64,000 nucleotides of DNA from a virus: positions 1 to 64,000 of IMG/VR virus record IMGVR_UViG_3300035661_000044. One strand, written 5' to 3'. Below, one piece after another: positions 49,575 through 57,247 of this stretch (position 1 is the stretch's first letter; the number at the start of each line of letters is the position of its first letter). The notes beneath the pieces are model-generated. The model saw nothing but the letters and a program-made list of their open reading frames with translations. It did not search any database and was not told the DNA's origin. Both the position numbers and the translations under genes were made by a program.

Positions 49575-50006
49575 ATGGTAGTCAGAGTCCTCTTGGGGAG
49601 GACGACAAACCCCAGGAGGGGGCTGGATACTACGGTCAAGTCAGGAAACGGACTTGGCCGTACGTTCGCTCCCTCCTGGGAGCTGGTCCTGGGATTCAAG
49701 AACTACCAGGACCAGCAGGCGGGCAGGGTAGCTCGCTTCCCAGGGTATAATCCTATATCCTGGGAAGAATACTCCCTTTTCTACCGGGAGATGTTGAACA
49801 GTCTCCCGGTAGACGGTAAGGGGATCCCGTACGCTGTGCGGGATCTTTACAACTTCGGAAAGGAGCAGCCCGGTAACGTGCTGCTTCTACGTTGCTACTG
49901 CTCGGTAGCAACCCCGTGCTGTCACAACCAGCTAATCATTGATTGGCTGGTTGGGAGGTGGCCGAAGGCCTTCGGCCTCCTCCAGGATAGCCTCCCCGGT
50001 ATCTAG
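49575..50006 (+). CDS. DUF4326-like protein
   Basis: The protein has 143 aa from ATG 49575, 6 nt after GGAGG. SWEEYSLFYREMLN and the C-terminal LLLRCYCSVATPCCHNQLIIDWL fit DUF4326, a small family with a C-x-C...CH core and unknown function. The N-terminal LLGRTTNPRRG replaces the usual IGRP segment. Coding hairpins are dense (for example 49684-49714, 9 bp). The stop lies in the loop of CTCCCCG/CGGGGAG. The DUF call is by pattern. Confidence 0.5.
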   Translation: MVVRVLLGRTTNPRRGLDTTVKSGNGLGRTFAPSWELVLGFKNYQDQQAGRVARFPGYNPISWEEYSLFYREMLNSLPVDGKGIPYAVRDLYNFGKEQPGNVLLLRCYCSVATPCCHNQLIIDWLVGRWPKAFGLLQDSLPGI

Positions 50007-50021
50007 TATATCGGGGAGAAA

Positions 50022-50064
50022 GCCAAGCAGGACGTGGTGCGTTCGATACTACGTCCTGCTTGGC
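50022..50064 (+). terminator. 14-bp intergenic hairpin
   Basis: GCCAAGCAGGACGT/ACGTCCTGCTTGGC downstream of the DUF4326-like gene. Confidence 0.7.
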
Positions 50065-50123
50065 ACTACTCAAGTATACCATCGGAATACCTTTTGCTCT
50101 GATCCTGATGGTGAAACTAGCCT

Positions 50124-50146
50124 TGCACATGAGAGCGAGGCAGAGA
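50124..50146 (+). promoter_or_regulatory. Leader hairpin GCCTTGC/GCGAGGC, loop ACATGAGA
   Basis: A seven-bp stem (one U.G) holds the loop ACATGAGA, the same loop as the cassette leaders on an unrelated stem. A second copy lies at about 50850-50872 before the next paralog. Confidence 0.72.
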
Positions 50147-50156
50147 GGAGAGAGAA

Positions 50157-50837
50157 GTGAATAGTATGGATCGGGAAGAGGTGTGGCGTACCTGCCCACC
50201 GTGGCTAAGAAACGCTGCCCTGGCTATAGCCAGGGGATATGACCACGGATGGTCGCGATCGACAGCCGTTCCGTCAGCTCCTTACTTTTGGGAGTATGAC
50301 GACCCATTTCCTTCTCTCAGTGAGATTGAAGAAGGGACACCAGAGGGACCCCTTGGCAAGGGGATCACACAGCCTGATATCTCGTTCGAAGATGGGCGAT
50401 ACTTTGCCCGACATAGAACGGGAACTGGTAGGGTCTTTATAGAAGTTGCGGTAGACCCTACGAATGATTGTGACCTTTCTTATACGGTCATTGTCTCCAG
50501 ACCCAGTGGAGAAATCGCCTCTGGTACCAAGGTTGGTAATGAGGTATACGTGACTGCAGATCGGGCAGTTTGGGGGACTCGCCATGAGGACGCTTGGGAG
50601 AAGGCGTGGAAAGCTCTTGGGATTCCTGCTCCCAAGTTCCCCAGCAAGGTTCTTAGGACCATTGAGAAGAACCTTGTTGTAGATGGTAAGGGACTGAAAG
50701 TCGATCCCTTGCGCTGTAGGGTTACGGTACTCCCTACAGCAGTGCTCTCAGTAGAGGACCTTCTAAGCCTTAGGAGGGCTGAGAAGGTCGAGATAGTTGA
50801 TATTGTCGGTCAGAGCTATGACCTCACTATCAGCTGA
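50157..50837 (+). CDS. Family F protein, copy 1
   Basis: The protein has 226 aa from GTG 50157 (6 nt after GGAG); an ATG nine bases on is the alternative and matches paralog starts. Landmarks: NAALAIARGYDHGW, APYFWEYDD, EIEEGTPEGPLGKGI, GTGRVFIEV, RHEDAWEKAWKALGIPAPKFP, VLSVEDLL. Seven related genes occur in the window. Two domains are suggested, with the break near the KFP segment. No enzyme motif was recognised. The coding DNA is hairpin-rich. Confidence 0.78.
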   Translation: MNSMDREEVWRTCPPWLRNAALAIARGYDHGWSRSTAVPSAPYFWEYDDPFPSLSEIEEGTPEGPLGKGITQPDISFEDGRYFARHRTGTGRVFIEVAVDPTNDCDLSYTVIVSRPSGEIASGTKVGNEVYVTADRAVWGTRHEDAWEKAWKALGIPAPKFPSKVLRTIEKNLVVDGKGLKVDPLRCRVTVLPTAVLSVEDLLSLRRAEKVEIVDIVGQSYDLTIS

Positions 50838-50849
50838 AGTCGTAACAGC

Positions 50850-50872
50850 CTTGCACATGAGAGCGAGGCAGA
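50850..50872 (+). promoter_or_regulatory. Second GCCTTGC/GCGAGGC leader
   Basis: Identical stem and ACATGAGA loop to 50124-50146, followed by AGAGGAGAAAACAGC and ATG 50887. Confidence 0.72.
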
Positions 50873-50886
50873 GAGGAGAAAACAGC

Positions 50887-51558
50887 ATGAGCCGGGAAGA
50901 GGTGTGGCAATCGATGCCGGTGTCTTTGCGGAATACTGCGCTGGGAATCGCCCGTGCCTATGGGCACGGGTGGGCGTGGTCAACAGTAGTGCCAGCTGCT
51001 CCCTACTTTTGGGAGTACGATGACGTTGTTCCTTCCCTCGAGGAAATCGAGGAAGGAACACCGGAGGGTCCCCTCGGGAAGGGGATCACTGGGCCAGATA
51101 TATCGTTCAGGGATGGACGATACTTCGTCTTCCATAAGACTGGGACCGGTAGAGTCACTATCGAGGTCTCAGTGGATCCAGTATCAGATCCGGGGACAAC
51201 CTACGAGGTAGTAGTATCCCGCCCCAATGGGGATAGCGCGGTCGGTATTCGGGATGGGAAGAGAACCGAGGATAACGTACGGACGTTCGCGGATTGGTCC
51301 ATCTGGGGAATTCGCCACGAGAACGCCTGGAAGAAGGCGTGGGTGGCTCTCGGGATTCCTGCTCCCGAGTTCCCTGGAAAGCTCCTTGAGAAGGAGCTTG
51401 TTGTGAGTGGAAACCTGGAGGGTGATCCTCTGTACTCCAAGGTTAAGATCCTCCCCAAATCGGTTCTTTCTGTGGAGGATCTTTTGCGGCTCAGAAGGGC
51501 TGCATCGGTAGAGATAGTTGATGAGGTAGGGCAGGTCTACCCCCTGATCATCGGGTAG
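50887..51558 (+). CDS. Family F protein, copy 2
   Basis: The protein has 223 aa from ATG 50887 (MSREEVWQSMP), behind GGAG with 8 nt spacing. All family landmarks are present (HGWAWSTVVPAAPYFWEYDD, GTPEGPLGKGI, GTGRVTIEV, RHENAWKKAWVALGIPAPEFP, VLSVEDLLRLRRA). The hairpin over the GPLGKG codons (CCCCT/AGGGG) is kept although neighbouring bases differ from copy 1. The function is unknown. Confidence 0.78.
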   Translation: MSREEVWQSMPVSLRNTALGIARAYGHGWAWSTVVPAAPYFWEYDDVVPSLEEIEEGTPEGPLGKGITGPDISFRDGRYFVFHKTGTGRVTIEVSVDPVSDPGTTYEVVVSRPNGDSAVGIRDGKRTEDNVRTFADWSIWGIRHENAWKKAWVALGIPAPEFPGKLLEKELVVSGNLEGDPLYSKVKILPKSVLSVEDLLRLRRAASVEIVDEVGQVYPLIIG

Positions 51559-51660
51559 AACCGCCACAGAGGAGAGGGAGATCACACCCTCCCTCTCTTC
51601 TGAATACAGGATCTAGGTGTGAACAACACCCCCCGCGCCTAGCGGGGAAAGGAGAGAACA

Positions 51661-52374
51661 GTGGGATTTCTGAAGATCGCTGAGCTGCCCGAATGGGCAG
51701 TATCAGCAGTACGATCCATGGTGGATCGGAGCATTGACCGAAGGGTTTTTGTACTTTCCGGGGATGAGATCCTCGGAAAGGTCGAGGAAGACGAATATGC
51801 AGTACCAGGCAGTCCGAGTCTGTCTGGTACGATCTCCCTGATGACTGGGGAGGTCTTGGAGTTTAACAACTCCCCGGTGTATCTAGCCACGCAACTGGAG
51901 CGTGGCTCCCGTGGTATTAATCCTGTCTGCCGGGCAATCGTGCATTGCCCGGTGTCCGAAACCCCTGCGCGGTTTGCTATCGTGCAGGGGCGCTTTGGAG
52001 CGTTCCCCGCTACCATGGGGATACGTTCCAAAAGCGTTGTAGAGTTGATCGAGGCGAAACCCGCCTCGATCCCAAAGCTCGCTCAGGCTCGAGGTCTTGA
52101 TGTTAAGGAACTCGAGGAGCGAGTTGCATTCCTCCGCTCCTACGCTGTTAAGAGCGGAGATTTTTGGAACTGGAGAGGCGTCCGCCTCTCTAACAGTTCC
52201 TCTTCTATTCTTGCACAGCTCGGAAATGCTGTGCAGGGAATCTCCATTGTGTCGAGGGATGGGACTGAGTACCCATTCCTCGCCCCGGTCAACGCCACAT
52301 CCGTCACCGCCTCCCCGTTCGAGGCGGTTACTCCGCTTGCAGTTTCCGTTACAGTTCCGGAGGTTATCGGATAA
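51661..52374 (+). CDS. Unknown protein preceding the polymerase-like genes
   Basis: This is a 237-aa protein from GTG 51661 (AGGAGA RBS). Beta-rich residues about 25-125 (VFVLSGDEILGKVEEDEYAVPG; TGEVLEFNNSPVYLATQLERG) are followed by helical LAQARGLDVKELEERVAFLRSY. It ends 82 bp before the DxDGD gene and is likely cotranscribed with it, so it may be a third component of that complex. No known family was recognised. The stop is inside GGAGGTTAT/ATAACCTCC. Confidence 0.6.
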   Translation: MGFLKIAELPEWAVSAVRSMVDRSIDRRVFVLSGDEILGKVEEDEYAVPGSPSLSGTISLMTGEVLEFNNSPVYLATQLERGSRGINPVCRAIVHCPVSETPARFAIVQGRFGAFPATMGIRSKSVVELIEAKPASIPKLAQARGLDVKELEERVAFLRSYAVKSGDFWNWRGVRLSNSSSSILAQLGNAVQGISIVSRDGTEYPFLAPVNATSVTASPFEAVTPLAVSVTVPEVIG

Positions 52375-52384
52375 CCTCCAGTAC

Positions 52385-52421
52385 AGCTAGAGGGAGGTGC
52401 TCATGGATGAGCATCTCCCTC
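52385..52421 (+). promoter_or_regulatory. Leader hairpin before the DxDGD gene
   Basis: GGGAG-TGCTCAT/ATGAGCA-CTCCC. It contains an early GTG/ATG frame; the start at ATG 52457 behind AAGGAG is preferred, leaving this as an untranslated hairpin. Confidence 0.5.
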
Positions 52422-52456
52422 CATTCTCACTACGTTGTACGTTGAAGGAGAATGGG

Positions 52457-53965
52457 ATGAAGGCTGTCTTTGTACAGCAGCCTCGGCTGCTGGAAAGGGT
52501 TGGAAACGTGTTCACCGTGCGGGTGGACACGGATATGACGGGGACCGTTCTCCACCAGGTGTCGCATCCGGAAGAGCAGCCTGTTTTCAGGCTGCTTGGC
52601 AGCCGCATTAAAGTACCGGATCTTCGGGCATTCTACATGCCCGAGCGGACACTTTGGAACGCGAATGGTGTTAGAGGCACTATTCGCGTGGTAGACTTAC
52701 CGGAACCGCTTCGCATCATCGATTCGGTGATAGGCGATGCGAAGAATGGTAAGAACTCTGCCTTTAGGGCAGACTCTATGCTCCCGTACATCTCTAGGAT
52801 GTTGCAAGTCGAGGTGTCCCATACCCAGGTAAATGCGCCTGGGATTATGGGCTTCGCGATGGGAGCTGACGGGCAGCTCTCTAGCCGGGAAGTTGCAATA
52901 TCCTCCAGAATGGCGGTACGGCTTCTTAGGGTCATTTCCACCCTGCACTGGGACTGGGTGGAATGGCTGGTAAGCCGTACCCCGGAACCTACGGCCACTA
53001 GTCTGCAGCTGGTGGCAGCTGCTCTAGCCTCCTCTCGGGAAGTATCAAAGGAGGAACTCGGAGAGGCCATACTGGCCCTTGATGGAGTGTCAGTGATGGC
53101 TGTCAGGTACCCGAATGCGTCTTCAACCTCTTACGAGGAAAAGACGCTGAGGGTATATAAACGCTCCCCAGCTGACTGCATCTTTATCCCTCTGGAGGAC
53201 CTGGAGATCCGTCACCAGGGGGATTGTGATGGAGACCGAATAGGTCTCCACTTGACACGTGGTCTTCGGAAAGCCCCCAATCCTCTTGTCTGGGGCCGAA
53301 CATATCGGACAGGCAAGGGGATCGATCTGGATTCCCTCGCTCTGAGCGAGGAAAAGTCCCCACTCCAGCTGATGGAAAACTTCTCGGAGAGAGGCCGGTG
53401 GGTCGGCCTCTTGACGTACAACTTCTGGCTCCTTGTGTACTCCCTTGCACCGCATGCCTCTTCCATGGGGCTCTCTGCAGGGGAGCTCTGTCAGAGGTGC
53501 CTCGACCTCTTCACACCCCTTATCGAGGGTGTGATGAATGCGAGGAAGGGAACCGGATCTGGGCAGGTGGGCGGGGAAAGCCTTGCCCAGGCCGTCTGCG
53601 ACCTCTTTGCAGGTCGCAGGGGGCTTGACGTACTTAACCTCCTTCCTGTCAAGGAGGATGGGGAGGTGGATGAGGAGAAGTTCTCTAAGGAACAAATCCG
53701 GTGGCTGTATCAGGCACTCAGCCTGATAGCAGTCAACGGGAAGGTTAACGTGTCTAACGCGACCTGCACCGATCCGGTGAAAGTTGCATTCTCCGCCCGA
53801 TTCAGGAAAATCGCAACGAAGTTCCTGATCGGGCGAATACCCGAGTCTGCTGACTTCTATACTCGGGTGATTAATAGCCTCCTCTGCATGGAGGCTGCAC
53901 CCTGGAATGGCCCCAAGACGCAGCTTAGGGGCCTCTTTACTGAGGAAGGAATGGAGGGGGAGTAA
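52457..53965 (+). CDS. DxDGD double-psi beta-barrel RNA polymerase-like protein
   Basis: The protein has 502 aa from ATG 52457 (an upstream GTG/ATG in the same frame would add up to 20). HQGDCDGDRIGLHLT (Asp256, Asp258, Asp260) matches the metal-binding DxDGD of RNA polymerase beta-prime and of YonO/QDE-1-like polymerases. Upstream VMAVRYPNASS...ADCIFIPLEDL has the spacing of the preceding barrel strand and R-x-P. Downstream RGRWVGLLTYNFW and LIEGVMNARKG resemble the helices after the barrel. It would supply the catalytic barrel; the partner barrel seems to be on the next gene. Activity is untested. Confidence 0.65.
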   Translation: MKAVFVQQPRLLERVGNVFTVRVDTDMTGTVLHQVSHPEEQPVFRLLGSRIKVPDLRAFYMPERTLWNANGVRGTIRVVDLPEPLRIIDSVIGDAKNGKNSAFRADSMLPYISRMLQVEVSHTQVNAPGIMGFAMGADGQLSSREVAISSRMAVRLLRVISTLHWDWVEWLVSRTPEPTATSLQLVAAALASSREVSKEELGEAILALDGVSVMAVRYPNASSTSYEEKTLRVYKRSPADCIFIPLEDLEIRHQGDCDGDRIGLHLTRGLRKAPNPLVWGRTYRTGKGIDLDSLALSEEKSPLQLMENFSERGRWVGLLTYNFWLLVYSLAPHASSMGLSAGELCQRCLDLFTPLIEGVMNARKGTGSGQVGGESLAQAVCDLFAGRRGLDVLNLLPVKEDGEVDEEKFSKEQIRWLYQALSLIAVNGKVNVSNATCTDPVKVAFSARFRKIATKFLIGRIPESADFYTRVINSLLCMEAAPWNGPKTQLRGLFTEEGMEGE

Positions 53966-53966
53966 G

Positions 53967-55850
53967 ATGACCGAGGAGCTTAACGGTAAACTCGAGTTGG
54001 GGCAGGTCTTCCCGTTCCTTGAAGAGAACGGGATCAGCATTCGTCCCGTACAGGATGTTGCCCCGGGCGACATCCTGGTGGATTTCAGGGGAGTAACTTT
54101 CCCCATCCCCGTCCCTCAGGTTAGACCCCTCGGAGATTTTACATTCTCCGAGGTAGTCTGGACGGGTTCCCCCAGGAATGATAGCAATGGGAACCTAGTC
54201 CAGACCAGGCGAATATTCCACCCGGTCTTGCGGAATACAAATATCCACAAGATTGCGGGTGGTATTAGCACTGCCCGCGAAGTTCTTGAGTCCGGGAGGT
54301 GGTACGTCTCGGGCTTTTGGAACTTTTACACCGAGGCACTCATGTTTGCCGCTACCAAGGCGGCAACCATGCGCTACTTGACTGAGGCATACGCAGCCTC
54401 CTTGTTCTATAAGGAGGTTTCTGCTTTCCTCGGCAAGCTCCCGGTTGTGAAGTCCGATCTTCACCTCCTATCCCACTCCAGGGTGTGGGAGATGGGATAT
54501 CCGGGGAAGGACTTTGTGGGAACCTTCCCAGAGATTCCTTCTGCTCTATTAGCAGAAGTCAAGAGAGTCTTTCACGAGAAGGCTTTGGAGGTCGGATGCG
54601 ATATCACCTTTACCGGGAAGAGTCATCCCGGTAGGAGGGTGATGTATGCACCGGCTGGCGTCTCTCCAACGGCAGCCCAGCTGTGGAGCTGGCCCAACTT
54701 CGGTGCTCAGGCGAGGGCACCAAGGGAGATGCTATCCGCGCTCGCTAATGCCGAGGAGTTTGGCAACGATCGCCACTCTACTCCTCGCGTGACGAGTGAG
54801 AAGAACCGGGTGGACTTTTCCCGGTTCATCAAGCACGTCAATGTCGCACTTATGGACCTTGACGAGATCGTCCCGGTAAAGAACGGTCGTACATTTAACG
54901 CGGATCAAGTCCTTGGAACCGGATGGTCCCATATCGATGGAACTTTCGATACCATCTCCGAGAAGCAGATGGTAGTTCCATTCGCAGATGGAGACACCGG
55001 AGATTCCATCCGTGAGAAGTACTCATACCTCGGTAAGCTCAACGTTACTCTTAACGTTGAGCCTGAAGGGATGTTCTCTGCACTCAGCTGGAACATCTCC
55101 TACGAGGAGCACGAACCCAGCAGAATGCTTTGGAAGGCCATGACCCCGGAGGCAGTAAAGGGGATGGTGCTTCCTGAGCGGCTCCTTCTTCTTGAGCAGC
55201 GCCCAGGTGAGGACTTCCTGCGTCCGATCTACCTGGTCATCTCCGCATCTTCTGTCAAGAAGAAGGACGCGGGACGGATGGTACTTCGGATGCTAGCTTC
55301 CCGCCTTCCGGAACCCTACCAGGCCGATACCTCTACCCCACGGGAGGAGTTCGGAAATATCCTCTCCGACATCCGCAACAAGCTTGCTAACACCGGAGAT
55401 AATGGGTACAGCCGGATCTTTCGATTCCGGCCATCTGTCCCGACCAAGGGTAGCTCCGCTCTTAAAGAGGTCTTGCTCTCACTAACCTCGGTGAGAGTAC
55501 TTGGCTTTACTGAGGAGGATGGCCACATTGTGCCAATCCCTGAGGATCAGGTAGGTACCCTTCATGGTGACCTTCTCCCAGTGGTGCAGAGTGGAGAGGA
55601 ATCCCCAGTGGAGACGGTAGTGGGCGAAGTGCCCATCATGCGGATGCCTGAGGACGAGGACTTTGGAGACGAGATCAGAACTCCGAAGCGCGGTAATGGC
55701 ATCCGAGTGGATCCCTTCATGGTAATGGGCAAGCCAGGTCTCGACTGGCCCGTGGACGAGTCGGTGAAGACCCGCCTCAACTTCGCGGTACAGCTGTACC
55801 GCGCCCTCGCAAAGTCCAATAGCACAGATGATCCCCAAGTCGAAGAGTGA
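53967..55850 (+). CDS. Putative partner barrel (KGMV/SxxKK) protein
   Basis: The protein has 627 aa from ATG 53967, behind GGAGGGGGAGTAAG. Residues 395-435 read EAVKGMVLPERLLLLE...YLVISASSVKKKDAGR. The KG-M-h segment and the later S-x-x-K-K fit the lysine-bearing first barrel of QDE-1/YonO-like polymerases (KGh...SMxKF). The upstream region (about 320-360) has further beta-barrel-like strands. The N-terminal 300 residues have no recognised domain. Gene order is swapped relative to single-chain enzymes. The case is weaker than for the DxDGD gene. Confidence 0.5.
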   Translation: MTEELNGKLELGQVFPFLEENGISIRPVQDVAPGDILVDFRGVTFPIPVPQVRPLGDFTFSEVVWTGSPRNDSNGNLVQTRRIFHPVLRNTNIHKIAGGISTAREVLESGRWYVSGFWNFYTEALMFAATKAATMRYLTEAYAASLFYKEVSAFLGKLPVVKSDLHLLSHSRVWEMGYPGKDFVGTFPEIPSALLAEVKRVFHEKALEVGCDITFTGKSHPGRRVMYAPAGVSPTAAQLWSWPNFGAQARAPREMLSALANAEEFGNDRHSTPRVTSEKNRVDFSRFIKHVNVALMDLDEIVPVKNGRTFNADQVLGTGWSHIDGTFDTISEKQMVVPFADGDTGDSIREKYSYLGKLNVTLNVEPEGMFSALSWNISYEEHEPSRMLWKAMTPEAVKGMVLPERLLLLEQRPGEDFLRPIYLVISASSVKKKDAGRMVLRMLASRLPEPYQADTSTPREEFGNILSDIRNKLANTGDNGYSRIFRFRPSVPTKGSSALKEVLLSLTSVRVLGFTEEDGHIVPIPEDQVGTLHGDLLPVVQSGEESPVETVVGEVPIMRMPEDEDFGDEIRTPKRGNGIRVDPFMVMGKPGLDWPVDESVKTRLNFAVQLYRALAKSNSTDDPQVEE

Positions 55851-55886
55851 TCTCCACTAAGACGTAAACCCAGGAAATCGTGGCAA

Positions 55887-55926
55887 GAGGGGGAGGCTAC
55901 ACTCCCCCTCCTCCCCTTTTTTGACG
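55887..55926 (+). terminator. Strong intrinsic terminator
   Basis: GAGGGGGAG/CTCCCCCTC hairpin followed by CTCCCCTTTTTT. It marks the end of the GC-rich module. Confidence 0.85.
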
Positions 55927-55927
55927 C

Positions 55928-56030
55928 CTTCGCTTAAGGTGCTGGTACTAATCTGTGGCTCCAATTAAGTATGATAAAGAGTCTCTGTTTACAAGATCCG
56001 TTTCTGAACAAATCTTTTTAGGAGAGAACA
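55928..56030 (+). promoter_or_regulatory. Possible relic of a minigene element plus leader
   Basis: CTGGTACTAATCTGTGGCTCCAAT (55941-55964 region) resembles the part of the five elements around GGTATTAA...TGTGGCTGCAAT, but no minigene or UAAC hairpin is visible. AGGAGAGAACA and ATG 56031 follow. Confidence 0.35.
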
Positions 56031-56720
56031 ATGAAGTGCGAAGAAGCTTGGAACACATGTCCTGTAGAAATTTCTAACACTGCTCTTCGTATTGCCAGAG
56101 TTTATGGACATTTGTGGGCTAACTGTTCGGTAGTACCACAGGGTGATGAGTTTTGGAAGCCTGGAGACAAACGTCCGACCATTAGAGATATTTGGGAAGC
56201 CTCTTCTAATATCTCTGGAGAAGGTTTGATTAGACAGCCAGATGTTAAGGTTACTGAGGAGTATTATCTTGTAAACTATATGTACTCAGTAAGTGAAATG
56301 GAAGGTAATCCGGAACTAAAGTTTACGGTATCACTTGATAACTACTTTAACTGTAAAGATAATAGTATGGACCTTGGTGTTATCATTACCCGTAATAAAA
56401 AAGAGGATGTAGCTTGTTGCTATATGGAGGTTGGTAAGATTGATGCATATGCAGATCCTTCTGCATGGAGCAGCAAGCATGTTAGAGAATGGAATAAAGC
56501 TTGGAAAGCTCTAGGTAGAGAAGCTCCTAAGTTTCCAGGAGAACTTAGAGAGCGTGTTGTCAAACTAGAACCTAATCATGCTGCTATTGATGATGTTAGG
56601 TTTGCTACCGTAATAATTTCTCCTAACACTCTGATTAGTTCACAAGAACTAATCAAACTTTCTGAGGCAGATAGCGTATCTGTTCTCTCTGAAGATGGCT
56701 CAATCCATAGTATTATCTGA
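56031..56720 (+). CDS. Family F protein, copy 3 (diverged)
   Basis: This is a 229-aa protein. It retains NTALRIARVYGHLW, the W-KAWKALGREAPKFPGEL segment and C-terminal LISSQELIKLSEADSVSVLSEDGS, but lacks the GTPEGPLGKG motif. AT-rich codon use contrasts with copies 1 and 2. It starts at ATG 56031 with AGGAGAGAACA. The function is unknown. Confidence 0.7.
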   Translation: MKCEEAWNTCPVEISNTALRIARVYGHLWANCSVVPQGDEFWKPGDKRPTIRDIWEASSNISGEGLIRQPDVKVTEEYYLVNYMYSVSEMEGNPELKFTVSLDNYFNCKDNSMDLGVIITRNKKEDVACCYMEVGKIDAYADPSAWSSKHVREWNKAWKALGREAPKFPGELRERVVKLEPNHAAIDDVRFATVIISPNTLISSQELIKLSEADSVSVLSEDGSIHSII

Positions 56721-56781
56721 TCCTGTTTCAGGATTCAAACCCCCGGTAATAAACAATACCTAGGTAAAAAGGAGAAGAGCA

Positions 56782-57243
56782 GTGAGGTACATAGTTTCTG
56801 CAGGAGTTGCTCCTATTAAGAAGATTGCTAGTACTACCTACGAAGACATTACGGAAAAAGGTGAGAAAGATCTAGCTGCTAGTCCGTCTGTTCTCAACGA
56901 CCTTGATGTCATTAAGGCTACTCTTAAGTTTCCTGACGGGTCCTATGTTATCTGGGCAACTAATCTCCACGAGCTAGAGAATATCGCCAATGATATTCTT
57001 AATAATAAGAACCTGGATCCTAGCCTTTGTTCTTTGCACATTATTTATGGACCTATTGGTTACTTTGGTCTTGATAATGATACAAGGGATTGGATTGTCT
57101 ATAAAGTAGCTGCTAGACAGCCTTACTGGGAAGAATTCGATTCGGATGGTAAGTATGTAATCTCTTACCGGGAAGAACTCTCTTACGGAGAAAGCAGGAG
57201 AAGGATCAGAGAGACAGGAGAAGGATCAGAGGGAAAGGAGTAG
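56782..57243 (+). CDS. Duplicated pair, member 1
   Basis: This is a 153-aa protein from GTG 56782 (AGGAGAAGAGCA). Core shared with the next gene: YEDI, LDVIKATLKFPDGSYVIW, LDPSLCSLHIIYGPIGYFGL, TRDWIVYKVAA. A short acidic/basic C-terminal tail contains a repeated RRIRETGEGSEG-like unit encoded by GAGAAGGATCAGAG repeats. The function is unknown; the fold looks alpha/beta. Confidence 0.68.
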   Translation: MRYIVSAGVAPIKKIASTTYEDITEKGEKDLAASPSVLNDLDVIKATLKFPDGSYVIWATNLHELENIANDILNNKNLDPSLCSLHIIYGPIGYFGLDNDTRDWIVYKVAARQPYWEEFDSDGKYVISYREELSYGESRRRIRETGEGSEGKE

Positions 57244-57247
57244 GGAG

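Noticed and set aside
49360-49581. 73-codon frame before the DUF4326-like gene
   Set aside because: TTG start without RBS and overlap with the RBS of the real gene.
53123-54106. 327-codon minus-strand frame opposite the polymerase-like genes
   Set aside because: It lies opposite two well-supported genes, has no RBS or domain, and reflects GC-rich codon use.
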